This document shows, piece after piece, positions 42,071-49,878 of a stretch of DNA of 63,024 bases. The number at the start of each line of letters is the position of its first letter. Position 1 is the first letter of the stretch. The stretch comes from Paracraurococcus lichenis (lineage in GTDB: Bacteria; Pseudomonadota; Alphaproteobacteria; Acetobacterales; Acetobacteraceae). The stretch covers positions 1 to 63,024 of the forward strand of contig NZ_JAUTWS010000037.1 in assembly GCF_030657435.1 (NCBI RefSeq), read 5' to 3'. The notes beneath the pieces are model-generated. The model did not search any database, had not been told where the DNA came from, and was given only the letters and a program-made list of their open reading frames with translations. Position numbers and translations under genes: made by a program.

Positions 42071-43813
42071 TCAGGCCTCGCAGCCCTCGTCGCGCAACAG
42101 GCTCTCGACCATCGCCGGCGGGACGTCGCCGGCGGTGAAGGCCTCGCCCGGGCCGCGCAGCAGCACGAAGCGAAGCGCGCCGTCGCGTACCTTCTTGTCC
42201 TTGCGCATCCGCCCCATCAGCGCCGCGACGGAGTAGCGGCGCGGCAGGTCGCGGATGCGCGCCGGCATGCCGCAGGCCTCGAGATGCGAGATCACCCGCC
42301 CCGGCAGTTCCTGGCTGCACTGGCCGAGCCGCGCCGAGAGCGCGGCGGCGAGGCCGAGGCCGATGCCGACCGCCTCGCCATGCAGCAGCCCGCCGCCATA
42401 GCCGCTCTCGGCTTCCAGCGCATGGCCGAAGGTATGGCCGAGGTTGAGCAGCGCGCGGCCGCCCTCGGCGCTCTCCTCCCGCTCGTCGCCGGCGACCACG
42501 GCAGCCTTCAGCCGGCAGCTCTCCAGCACGGCATGCGCCTGGGCCGCGGCATCGCCGTTCACCAGCGCCGCGCCATGGCCCTCGCACCAGCGCCAGAGCG
42601 TCTCGCCGGAGAGCAGGCCGTGCTTGGCCACCTCGGCATAGCCGGCGCGGAGCTCCCGCGGCGGCAGGGTGCGCAGCGTCGCCATGTCGGCCAGCACGAT
42701 GCGCGGCTGGTGGAAGGCGCCGACGAGGTTCTTGCCGAGCGCCAGGTTCACGCCGGTCTTGCCGCCGACCGAGCTGTCCACCTGGGCGAGCAGCGTGGTC
42801 GGCACCTGCACGAAGGGCATGCCGCGCATGGCGACGGCCGCCGCGAAGCCCGCGAGGTCGCCCACCACGCCGCCGCCGAGGGCGATGACCGCCGTCCATC
42901 GGTCGGCGCCGGCGGCGAGCATCCGCTCGAGGACCGACTGCAACCTGGAAAAATCCTTGCTGGCCTCGCCAGGCGGCACGCTGATCTCGGCCAGCATGGC
43001 GAAGCCCGCCTCCTCCAGCCCGGCCCGCAGGGTCGGCAGGTGCAGCGGCGCGACGGTCTCGTCGGTGACGACGACGATGCGGCGGGAGGGCAGCACGGGC
43101 GCGAGCAGCGCCCCGGCCCGCTCCAGCAGCCCCTCGCCCACCACGATGTCGTAGCTGCGCTCGCCGAGCGTCACCGGCAGGCGGGCCGGCGGCTGCCAGG
43201 CCTCCAGCGCCTCCTGCACCCGCCGGGTGGTCGTCTCGGGGCTTTCGTCGGTGCACTGGATCACGAGATCGGCCTCGGCATAGAGGGGGTGGCGCGCCGT
43301 CATCAGCCGCTGGAGCACCTCCGCGGGGTCGGCGTTGAGGAACATCGGCCGGTGGTCGCGCCCGGCCACCCGCTTCAGCAGCGTCGGCAGCCTGCAGCGA
43401 AGCCAGACCGAGACGGCGCCGGAGGCGCGGATGGCCGCGCGGGTCCGGGCATCGGCGAAGGCGCCGCCGCCGGTCGCCAGCACCACAGGCGGCCCGGCCA
43501 GCAGGCGCGTGATCACCCGCCGCTCGCCGTCGCGGAAATGCGGCTCCCCGTAGCGGGAGAAGATCTCGGTGATGGGGAGCCCGGCCGCCGCCTCGATCTC
43601 CGTGTCCGCATCCAGGAAGGGCAGGCCGAGCTTCACCGACAGCCGCCGGCCGATGGAGGACTTGCCGGAGCCGGGCATGCCGACGAGCACGATGCTCCGC
43701 CCCGGCAGCCAAGCGGCCGCCTGGATCGGGGCAGGCTTCGGCGCCGCGGCGGCCCAGGCAGGACCGGCGGCGGGTGTGGATGGTGCGCAGGCGATGGCGT
43801 TGTTGCGTGACAC
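42071..43813 (-). CDS. aroKB: Bifunctional shikimate kinase/3-dehydroquinate synthase fusion
   Basis: Residues about 40-205 are shikimate kinase (SIVLVGMPGSGKSSIGRRLS; FLDADTEIE; LATGGGAFADARTR). Residues about 212-580 are 3-dehydroquinate synthase (SRRIVVVTDETVAPLHLPTL; ALGGGVVGDLAGFAAAVAMR; VPTTLLAQVDSSVGGKTGVN; LNLGHTFGHALE). Thus steps two and five of the shikimate pathway are on one chain, in the order AroK then AroB; the two genes are adjacent in many bacteria. The start is unclear: GTG 43813 is taken here, while GTG 43831 and TTG 43864 are alternatives, none with a strong ribosome binding site. The catalytic motifs of both halves are intact. Confidence 0.9.
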   Translation of the reverse strand: MSRNNAIACAPSTPAAGPAWAAAAPKPAPIQAAAWLPGRSIVLVGMPGSGKSSIGRRLSVKLGLPFLDADTEIEAAAGLPITEIFSRYGEPHFRDGERRVITRLLAGPPVVLATGGGAFADARTRAAIRASGAVSVWLRCRLPTLLKRVAGRDHRPMFLNADPAEVLQRLMTARHPLYAEADLVIQCTDESPETTTRRVQEALEAWQPPARLPVTLGERSYDIVVGEGLLERAGALLAPVLPSRRIVVVTDETVAPLHLPTLRAGLEEAGFAMLAEISVPPGEASKDFSRLQSVLERMLAAGADRWTAVIALGGGVVGDLAGFAAAVAMRGMPFVQVPTTLLAQVDSSVGGKTGVNLALGKNLVGAFHQPRIVLADMATLRTLPPRELRAGYAEVAKHGLLSGETLWRWCEGHGAALVNGDAAAQAHAVLESCRLKAAVVAGDEREESAEGGRALLNLGHTFGHALEAESGYGGGLLHGEAVGIGLGLAAALSARLGQCSQELPGRVISHLEACGMPARIRDLPRRYSVAALMGRMRKDKKVRDGALRFVLLRGPGEAFTAGDVPPAMVESLLRDEGCEA

Positions 43814-43830
43814 GATGCCGGAGGCTAGCA
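43803..43830 (+). promoter_or_regulatory. Possible promoter of the small membrane protein/xerD unit
   Basis: TTGCGT (43803-43808) and CTAGCA (43825-43830), 16 bases apart, point toward the gene at 43864. The site lies inside the upstream end of aroKB, and GCTAGC is itself palindromic, so it may serve both strands. Confidence 0.35.
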
Positions 43831-43863
43831 CACCGCCGCCTTTCCGCGAGGACTCTGCCCGCA

Positions 43864-44010
43864 ATGTTCCGTCGGCCCCTGCTGCTGCTCTCCGCGATCC
43901 TGCTTGCCCTGGTCGCGGCGGGCCTGCTCGCCGTCGGGGCCTTTCCCCCCGCGGTGACGCCCAAGCCGGTGGAGCGGACCCTGCCCAACGACCGCTTCCA
44001 GACCCGCTGA
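43864..44010 (+). CDS. Small membrane-anchored protein upstream of xerD
   Basis: A 48-residue protein with basic N-terminus (MFRRP), one transmembrane helix (LLLLSAILLALVAAGLLAVG) and a short periplasmic tail FPPAVTPKPVERTLPNDRFQ. It is too short for domain assignment. A protein of this type is, as I recall, common at this location next to xerD and aroK in related bacteria, so it is probably real. The ribosome binding site GAGG is distant. It ends nine bases before the proposed xerD start. Confidence 0.6.
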   Translation: MFRRPLLLLSAILLALVAAGLLAVGAFPPAVTPKPVERTLPNDRFQTR

Positions 44011-44019
44011 GGCCGCGCC

Positions 44020-44946
44020 CTGGCCGCCCGCCACCTCGAAGCCTTCCTGGAGATGCTGGCGGCCGAGCGCGGGGCCGCCCGCAACACCCTCTCGGCCTAT
44101 GCGACGGACCTGCAGGACCTCCTCGCCTTCTGTGACCGGCAGGGCGTCCCGGCGACCGAGGCGGGGACGGAGCTGCTGCGGGCTTGGCTGCGGCGGCTGA
44201 CCGATCTCGGCCTGCAGCCGCGGACGGCGGCGCGCAAGCTCTCGGCCCTGCGGCAGTTCTACCGCTTCCTCGCGCGGGAGGGCGTCCGGCCGGACGACCC
44301 GACCGAGCTGCTGGAAGGGCCGAAGGCGCAGCCGGCCCTGCCCAGGGCGATCGCCGAGGCGGAGGTGGAGGCGCTGCTCGCGGGCGCCGCGCGGCTTGAG
44401 GGGCACCGGGCGGCGCAGGCCCGGGCGGTGATCGAGCTGCTCTACTGCACCGGGCTCAGGGCGAGCGAGCTGGTGGCGCTGCCGGCCGCGGCGCTGCGCC
44501 CCGATGCGCCGATGCTCGCGGTGCGCGGCAAGGGCGGGCGGGAGCGGCTGGTGCCGATCTCCGCCCGGGCGAAGGAGGCCGCAACCGCGGCGCGGGAGGC
44601 GCTGGCCGAGACCGGCCGGAAGAGCGCGACCGGGCCGCAGGCGCAGCGCTGGCTCTTCCCCTCCCGCGCCTCCTCCGGCCACATGACGCGGCAGGCGCTG
44701 GGGCTGTTGCTGAAGGATGCGGCGCTCGAGGCCGGGCTGGACCCGGAGAAGGTCAGCCCGCATGTGCTGCGCCACTCCTTCGCCAGCCACCTGCTGGCGC
44801 GCGGCGCCGACCTCCGCAGCCTGCAGGTGCTGCTCGGCCATGCCGACATCGCCACGACGCAGATCTACACGAAGGTGCTGGAGGAGCGGCTGCGGGCGCT
44901 GGTCGAGGCGCACCATCCGCTCGCGGAGCGTGACGCGGCGGAGTGA
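44020..44946 (+). CDS. xerD: Tyrosine recombinase XerD, probable CTG start
   Basis: XerD with XerC resolves chromosome dimers at dif. The protein has the SAM-like N-terminal core-binding domain (TLSAYATDLQDLLAFCDRQG) and the catalytic domain: arginine in YCTGLRASELVALP near 148, lysine in VRGKGGRERLVPIS, HVLRHSFASHLLARGADLRS near 248 and the tyrosine nucleophile in TTQIYTKVLEERL near 283. The family N-terminus RHLEAFLEMLAAERG is encoded before the first ATG (44053). The only start-like codon covering it is CTG at 44020, with GAGG seven bases upstream. From the ATG the protein would be 297 residues, missing the first helix. I favour the longer form. Confidence 0.9.
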   Translation: MAARHLEAFLEMLAAERGAARNTLSAYATDLQDLLAFCDRQGVPATEAGTELLRAWLRRLTDLGLQPRTAARKLSALRQFYRFLAREGVRPDDPTELLEGPKAQPALPRAIAEAEVEALLAGAARLEGHRAAQARAVIELLYCTGLRASELVALPAAALRPDAPMLAVRGKGGRERLVPISARAKEAATAAREALAETGRKSATGPQAQRWLFPSRASSGHMTRQALGLLLKDAALEAGLDPEKVSPHVLRHSFASHLLARGADLRSLQVLLGHADIATTQIYTKVLEERLRALVEAHHPLAERDAAE

Positions 44947-45005
44947 TGCCGCGGGGCGGACGTCCTGGCATCGGCCGGTCGGCACCGCAGGTGCTGCCAT
45001 ATGGG

Positions 45006-45449
45006 TCAGGCCCGGAAGGGGTCGATGGCCTCGACGCCGAGGGGCAGGAAGTCGCGCAGGTTGCGGGTGGCGACGGCGAGGTCGTTGGCGCGGGCAATGC
45101 AGGCGATGCTGAGATCGGCGAAGCCCGGCGCGGCCCCCACCGCGCGCGCCCGGGCGGCGAGGGCGCGGGCCTGCAGCGCGGCCCGGGCATCGAAGGCCAG
45201 AACCCGGTCCGGCCAGGTGTCGAGCAGCAGGGCGAGCCAGGCGGCGAGGTCGCGGGCGTGGCGCGTCGCCCCGCTCGCCTCCCGTGCGCCGATACCGGCG
45301 GCGATCTCCGCAACCGCCGTCACCGGCAGGAAGAGCCGGGCTTCGTTCGCGCGGATCCAGGCCCGGGCGGCTTCCTTCTCCGGCGAAGGATGCCGCCCGG
45401 GCGCGGTGGCAGAGAGAAGGTTCGCGTCGACGAGATAGCCGGCCGTCAC
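45006..45449 (-). CDS. vapC: PIN-domain toxin (VapC family)
   Basis: A 147-residue PIN-domain protein: AGYLVDANLLSATAP with the first acidic residue, LPVTAVAEIAAGIGAR with the next, and APGFADLSIACIARANDLAV with the C-terminal acidic residue before TRNLRDF. These carboxylates hold Mg2+ for RNA cleavage. The start is a GTG whose bases overlap the antitoxin TGA (GTGA), so the pair is translationally coupled. Target RNA is unknown; VapC toxins often cut initiator tRNA or rRNA. Confidence 0.87.
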   Translation of the reverse strand: MTAGYLVDANLLSATAPGRHPSPEKEAARAWIRANEARLFLPVTAVAEIAAGIGAREASGATRHARDLAAWLALLLDTWPDRVLAFDARAALQARALAARARAVGAAPGFADLSIACIARANDLAVATRNLRDFLPLGVEAIDPFRA

Positions 45450-45685
45450 AGGCCGGCATCGCGCGCCGGGCTGCGGTCGCGCTCGATCTCGCCGATATCG
45501 GGAAAGGCGAGGAGTTGCTCGGCGAAGCCGGGCCGGGCATGGGTGAGCCGCTGCCATTCGGCATAGCCGAGCACCACGGCGACCGGCTCGCCGTGCCGGG
45601 TCACGACGGTGCCCCGGCCCCGCTCGGCCTCGTCCACCACGGCGGAGAAGCGGGCCTTGGCGTCGCGGAGCTGGAATTCCTGCAT
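45446..45685 (-). CDS. Type II antitoxin, Phd/YefM family
   Basis: The 79-residue product has the Phd/YefM N-terminus MQEFQLRDAKARFSAVVDEA, then RGTVVTRHGEPVAVVLGYAE, a DNA-binding and dimerisation domain. The C-terminal LLAFPDIGEIERDRSPARDA wraps the toxin. A Phd-type antitoxin with a PIN toxin is a recognised mix. The start is placed at 45685, the usual family start; an ATG ten codons upstream exists but lies on the operator-like palindrome. Confidence 0.85.
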   Translation of the reverse strand: MQEFQLRDAKARFSAVVDEAERGRGTVVTRHGEPVAVVLGYAEWQRLTHARPGFAEQLLAFPDIGEIERDRSPARDAGL

Positions 45686-45698
45686 GGCGGCTGTCTCG

Positions 45699-45715
45699 AT
45701 GACCACAGTGGTCAT
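45699..45715. promoter_or_regulatory. Operator-like palindrome upstream of the antitoxin gene
   Basis: ATGACCAC, one base, GTGGTCAT: a perfect 17-bp palindrome ending 14 bases before the antitoxin ATG. On the minus strand it overlaps a TATATG that could be the -10 box. This is the expected position for toxin-antitoxin autorepression. Confidence 0.6.
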
Positions 45716-45737
45716 ATAGCCCGTGCCGCGCCCGTTG

Positions 45738-46574
45738 TCACCGATGCTCCTTCACCGCCGAGAGCGAATAGGCGAGCGGCAGCCAGGGTTTCCCGGGCCA
45801 GGCCCAGAGCCCGTCCGCATCGCGCGCGAGCCCGCGGAACATCCGCCAGGAGACGCGCGGATGCTCGTGCAGCCAGTCCAGCGCCAGGCCGGCCCCGCGC
45901 AGCGCGCCGACCACAGCCGAGAGCGGATGCATCCATGTGGTCTCGCGCGTGCTGGTCAGCCTCGCCTCGGGGTTGGCGTAGTCCTCCGTGGCCTCCAGCA
46001 CCACCGCCTCGCGCTCGAAATAGGGCACCAGCCAGCCGGGGCGGCCCGGCGTCGCGCCTTCCCCGGCATCGTCGAAGACCAGCGCCGCCGGATGCGCCTC
46101 CGCCAGGTAGAGCCGGCCGCCGGGCCTGAGGAAGCCCGCCACGATCCGCGCCCAGCCGGCGATGTCGGGCAGCCAGGGCAGCGCGCCCCAGGTGACGAAG
46201 ACCAGGTCGAAGCCGGCCGGCTCCGGGATCGCCGCCGGCGCGGCGTAGAGGTCGGCTTCGACGAAGCGGGCCCGGTCGGCGAGGCCCAGCTCTGCCGCCA
46301 GCCCGCGCGCGGCGGCGATGGCGGCGCCGGAGAAGTCGAGGCCGGTGGCCGCCGCCCCGCGCTGCGCGAGCGTCAGCGTGTCCCGGCCGAAATGGCATTG
46401 CAGGTGCAGCACCCGCAGCCCGGCGACCGGGCCAAGCTCCGCCTCCACGATCGCGTCCAGCCGGCCGGCGCCGGCCCTGAGCGCCGCGAGGTCGTAGCCG
46501 CCGGGCGCGAGGTGGACGGCGGTCCGTTCCTCCCACAGGGCGTGGTTCGTGGCGCGCCAGTCGGGCTCGGTCAT
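45738..46574 (-). CDS. Class I SAM-dependent methyltransferase
   Basis: The 278-residue protein starts TEPDWRATNHALWEERTAVH. It has GLRVLHLQCHFGRDTLTLAQ near residue 52 as the cofactor-binding strand, TGLDFSGAAIAAARGLAAEL and FDLVFVTWGALPWLPDIAGW, followed by GFLRPGGRLYLAEAHPAALV. This group is annotated as generic class I methyltransferase; the acceptor is unknown. AGGAGG lies five bases before the ATG. It is divergent from accA. Confidence 0.88.
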   Translation of the reverse strand: MTEPDWRATNHALWEERTAVHLAPGGYDLAALRAGAGRLDAIVEAELGPVAGLRVLHLQCHFGRDTLTLAQRGAAATGLDFSGAAIAAARGLAAELGLADRARFVEADLYAAPAAIPEPAGFDLVFVTWGALPWLPDIAGWARIVAGFLRPGGRLYLAEAHPAALVFDDAGEGATPGRPGWLVPYFEREAVVLEATEDYANPEARLTSTRETTWMHPLSAVVGALRGAGLALDWLHEHPRVSWRMFRGLARDADGLWAWPGKPWLPLAYSLSAVKEHR

Positions 46575-46841
46575 CCGGTCCTCCTGCGATGCGTTCGGCC
46601 TGCCGGGGCAGGAGCGTTGCGCCGCCGGGGCGGCGCTTGCCAGGGAAATCGGCCATGGACCGCGCGCCGCGCTACGAGGCGGCCCCCGGCGGCCTGACGC
46701 CGCCCGCCGCTTCCGCCGCCACCGCTTTTCCGCTAGCACGCGCCGTCCTGGGGACCGTTCCCGCGGCGCAGCCACAAGCGCGCCGCGGCGGTCCCCGTCT
46801 GCCATGCCCGTCAGGCGGCCGCCGCGGGCCACAGGAACCCG

Positions 46842-47798
46842 ATGCGCCACTTCCTGGATTTCGAGAAGCCGATCGCCGAGCTCGAGGGCAAGATCGAGGA
46901 GCTCCGCCAGACCACCGATGCCGGCGGGATCGACGTGGCGGAGGAGGTGGCGAAGCTGCGCGACAAGGCGCAGGCCCTGCTCAAGGCGACCTATGCCAAG
47001 CTGAGCCCCTGGCAGAAGGCCCTCGTCGCCCGCCACCCCGACCGGCCGAAATGCCTCGACTACATCCGTGCCCTGATCGAGGAATGGACCCCGCTGGCCG
47101 GCGACCGCGCCTTCGCCGACGACGCGGCGGTGGTCGGCGGCCTCGGGCGCTTCCGCGGCCGGTCGGTCGCCGTGCTTGGCACCGAGAAGGGCTCGGACAC
47201 CGACAGCCGGGTGAAGCATAACTTCGGCATGGCCCGGCCGGAGGGCTACCGGAAGGCGCGGCGCATTATCGAACTCGCCGGCCGCTTCGGCCTGCCCATC
47301 CTCTCCTTCGTCGATACCGCCGGCGCCTTCCCGGGCATCGAGGCGGAGGCCCGCGGTCAGGCCGAGGCCATCGCGCGCTCCATCGAGGCCTGCCTGGAAG
47401 CCCCGGTGCCCTTCGTCGCCACCATCATCGGGGAGGGCGGCTCGGGCGGCGCCATCGCGCTGGCCGCCGCCGACCGGGTGCTGATGCTGGAGCACAGCAT
47501 CTATTCGGTCATCTCGCCCGAGGGCTGCGCCAGCATCCTCTGGCGCGACGCTGGCCAGGCCGCGACGGCGGCCGAAGCGCTGAAACTCACGGCGGAAGAC
47601 CTGCGCCGGCTGAACCTGGTCGATGCCGTGGTGCCGGAGCCGATGGGCGGCGCCCATCGCGACCCGGGCGCGGCGCTCACCGCCGTGGGCGATACGGTCT
47701 GGCAGAGCCTGGAGCCGCTGCTGGCGCTGGACGGGGCCACCCTGCGCGCCCGGCGGCGGGAGAAGTTCCTGGAGATGGGCCGCAACACGGTCGTCTGA
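46842..47798 (+). CDS. accA: Acetyl-CoA carboxylase carboxyltransferase subunit alpha
   Basis: AccA with AccD transfers CO2 from biotin to acetyl-CoA, the first step of fatty-acid synthesis. The 318-residue protein has FLDFEKPIAELEGKIEELR, DDAAVVGGLGRFRGRSVAVL, KHNFGMARPEGYRKA, FVDTAGAFPGIEAEARGQAE near 155, and the oxyanion glycines of TIIGEGGSGGAIALAAADRV. The ATG is preceded by CAGGAACCCG. A CTAGCAC element lies about 100 bases upstream. Length is normal. Confidence 0.97.
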   Translation: MRHFLDFEKPIAELEGKIEELRQTTDAGGIDVAEEVAKLRDKAQALLKATYAKLSPWQKALVARHPDRPKCLDYIRALIEEWTPLAGDRAFADDAAVVGGLGRFRGRSVAVLGTEKGSDTDSRVKHNFGMARPEGYRKARRIIELAGRFGLPILSFVDTAGAFPGIEAEARGQAEAIARSIEACLEAPVPFVATIIGEGGSGGAIALAAADRVLMLEHSIYSVISPEGCASILWRDAGQAATAAEALKLTAEDLRRLNLVDAVVPEPMGGAHRDPGAALTAVGDTVWQSLEPLLALDGATLRARRREKFLEMGRNTVV

Positions 47799-47892
47799 CC
47801 GCGGCTCCGGCCCGCGCCCGGCCCCGCGGTGATCTGCGCCGCCAGCCCGGCCCGGGCCATGGGTCGGCGCCCGGCGGGCGAAGGCCCGGGCG

Positions 47893-49791
47893 TCAGGCCG
47901 GCGCCGCCGCCACGTCCATGGCCGGCGGCTCCGGCCGCGGCGCCGGCTCGGTCAGCACCACCGGCACGGCGGTGCCGGCCTGCTCGACCGCGAGGTCCAG
48001 CGCCTCGACCAGGCTGCCGGCCAGCAGCAGCGGGGCTGTCTGGCCCTCGGCCCGCAGCGCCGCCGCAAGCGTGCCCTCGGCCTCCTCGGCCCAGGCGAGG
48101 GCGAGCGCCGGCACGCCCGGCAGCCGCCGCCGCGCGCGCCGCAGCAGGTAGCGCGCCGTCGCCGTGCTGCTGCCGCCATCGATCAGGCAGAGGCAGAGCA
48201 GCCGCGGCGGCGCCGCCGGGCCGGCCGCCATGCCGCCGATCTGCACCCCGAAGCCGCGGCGCTGCAGCACCTGCCCGAGCATGACGGCCGCCACCGCATC
48301 GAAGGGCCCGCGGCCGGGCAGGCAGAGCACCGCGCCCGGGACATGCCAGGCGGCGGGCACCGGCGCCGGCGCCTCGCCCTCGGCCGGGGCGGGGTCCTCC
48401 GCCTCCTCCAGGTCCTCGATCAGCGTCTCCACGCTTCGCTGGAGGGCGTCGCGCCGCTCGGGCGAGAGCGCGCCGTGCACCGCATCCGCCTGGGCCAGCC
48501 GCAGCGCCGGCAGGGCGACGGCGTCGAAATATTCGGCCAGCGGTTGCTCCTTCAGCGCCTTCTCCGCCTGCTCGGCCAGGGCATCGGCATCGCCAGCGAG
48601 CGCCCGCTGGTAGAAGGTCTCCTCCGGGTCAAGCGGCGGGCTGTCGCCCAGCATGACCTCGAGGAATTCCAGCCGGTCGACATGCCGGCCGAGCACCACG
48701 AGGCAGACCGTCAGCGGCACGGCCAGCAGCAGCCCGACCGGACCCCAGAGCCAGGTCCAGAAGGTCGCCGCGGCGATGATGGCGATGGGCGAGAGGCCGG
48801 TGGAATGGCCGAAGACCAGCGGCTCGAAAACCTGGCCCATCGCCGCCTCGCTGAGGGCGAAGAGGGCGAGGACCCAGACCAGGGTCGACCAGCCCGGCTC
48901 GACCGCGAGGGCGAGGAGCGCCGGGAAGCCGGCGGCGATGAAGCTGCCGATGAAGGGCACGAAGCGCATGATCCCGGCGACGAAGCCCCAGAGCAGCGGA
49001 TTGGGGATGCCGAGCAGCCAGAGCGCGGTCGCGATGAACAGGCCATAGACCGTGTTCATGCCGGTCTGCGCCAGGAAGTAGCGCGAGAGCCGGTAGGCGG
49101 CGTCGTCCATCGCCGCCATGGTCCGGTGCAGGTCGCGCGCGCCGGCGAGGCGGATCAGCCGGTCGCGCAGGTCCTCCCGGTAGAGCAGGATGAAGATCAC
49201 CAGGATGGCGACGATGCCGGCGGTGGCGAGCGGCGCCAGCAGCGGCTCGGCCACCCGCTGGATCACCTCGAGCGCCGTCGGGTCGGGCGTGTGGATCTCG
49301 ACCGGCACCGGCTCGGTCGCCGGCCGGCCGCGGGAGGTGCCGGGCAGGCTCGGCGCCGCCTGGTCCCCGCCGCTGGCGCCGCGCGCCATCTCGTGCAGCG
49401 TCCCGGTGATGCGGTCGAGCAGCCCGCCCGCCGATTGCAGGCCGGAGAGCTTGCGCGAGACCGCCGCCTGGTAGCTCGGCAGGTTCTCCGCCAGCGAACT
49501 CGCCTGGCTGCCGATCAGCGTGCCCATGCCGGCGATGACCGCCCCGGCGAGGGCGACGGCGACCAGGACCGAGGCGGCGCGCGGCACATAGGCCTTGCGC
49601 AGCAGCCGCGCGACCGGGGCGAGGACGAAGGAGAGCAGGACCGCAAGGACCAGCGGGATCAGCATCTCCCGCGCGAAATAGAGGACGGCGACGACCAGCA
49701 GGCCGCCCTGCAGCATTTGCAGTCCGGAACCGGGGACGCCGGCGGCGGCGATGCCGCGGGCCTGGACGGGGCGTTGGGGCTGCTCGGGCAT
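47893..49791 (-). CDS. AI-2E family transporter with C-terminal cytoplasmic domain
   Basis: The 632-residue protein has eight membrane segments of the AI-2E/PerM family within about 25-375 (MLQGGLLVVAVLYFAREMLI; PLVLAVLLSFVLAPVARLLR; ALWLLGIPNPLLWGFVAGIM; RFVPFIGSFIAAGFPALLAL). Family members include AI-2 exporters and Na+/H+ antiporters; the substrate here is not known. Residues about 400-632 form an extra soluble domain with LCLPGRGPFDAVAAVMLGQV and LGVQIGG-like segments, resembling the C-terminal part seen in alphaproteobacterial members and possibly Rossmann-like. The upstream gene, a coiled-coil protein, is on the same strand. Confidence 0.85.
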   Translation of the reverse strand: MPEQPQRPVQARGIAAAGVPGSGLQMLQGGLLVVAVLYFAREMLIPLVLAVLLSFVLAPVARLLRKAYVPRAASVLVAVALAGAVIAGMGTLIGSQASSLAENLPSYQAAVSRKLSGLQSAGGLLDRITGTLHEMARGASGGDQAAPSLPGTSRGRPATEPVPVEIHTPDPTALEVIQRVAEPLLAPLATAGIVAILVIFILLYREDLRDRLIRLAGARDLHRTMAAMDDAAYRLSRYFLAQTGMNTVYGLFIATALWLLGIPNPLLWGFVAGIMRFVPFIGSFIAAGFPALLALAVEPGWSTLVWVLALFALSEAAMGQVFEPLVFGHSTGLSPIAIIAAATFWTWLWGPVGLLLAVPLTVCLVVLGRHVDRLEFLEVMLGDSPPLDPEETFYQRALAGDADALAEQAEKALKEQPLAEYFDAVALPALRLAQADAVHGALSPERRDALQRSVETLIEDLEEAEDPAPAEGEAPAPVPAAWHVPGAVLCLPGRGPFDAVAAVMLGQVLQRRGFGVQIGGMAAGPAAPPRLLCLCLIDGGSSTATARYLLRRARRRLPGVPALALAWAEEAEGTLAAALRAEGQTAPLLLAGSLVEALDLAVEQAGTAVPVVLTEPAPRPEPPAMDVAAAPA

Positions 49792-49878
49792 GCGCGCGGA
49801 AAGGGCCTCCCGGCCGGGATCGGCCTGGGACCCGCAACGCGGGCCGGTGGCCTCCGTTGCGGTCCTCGCGCGGAAGCG

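Noticed and set aside
39786..44087. Long minus-strand open frame across the kinase and aroKB
   Set aside because: It spans two genes in the wrong frame with arginine/proline-rich, domain-free sequence.
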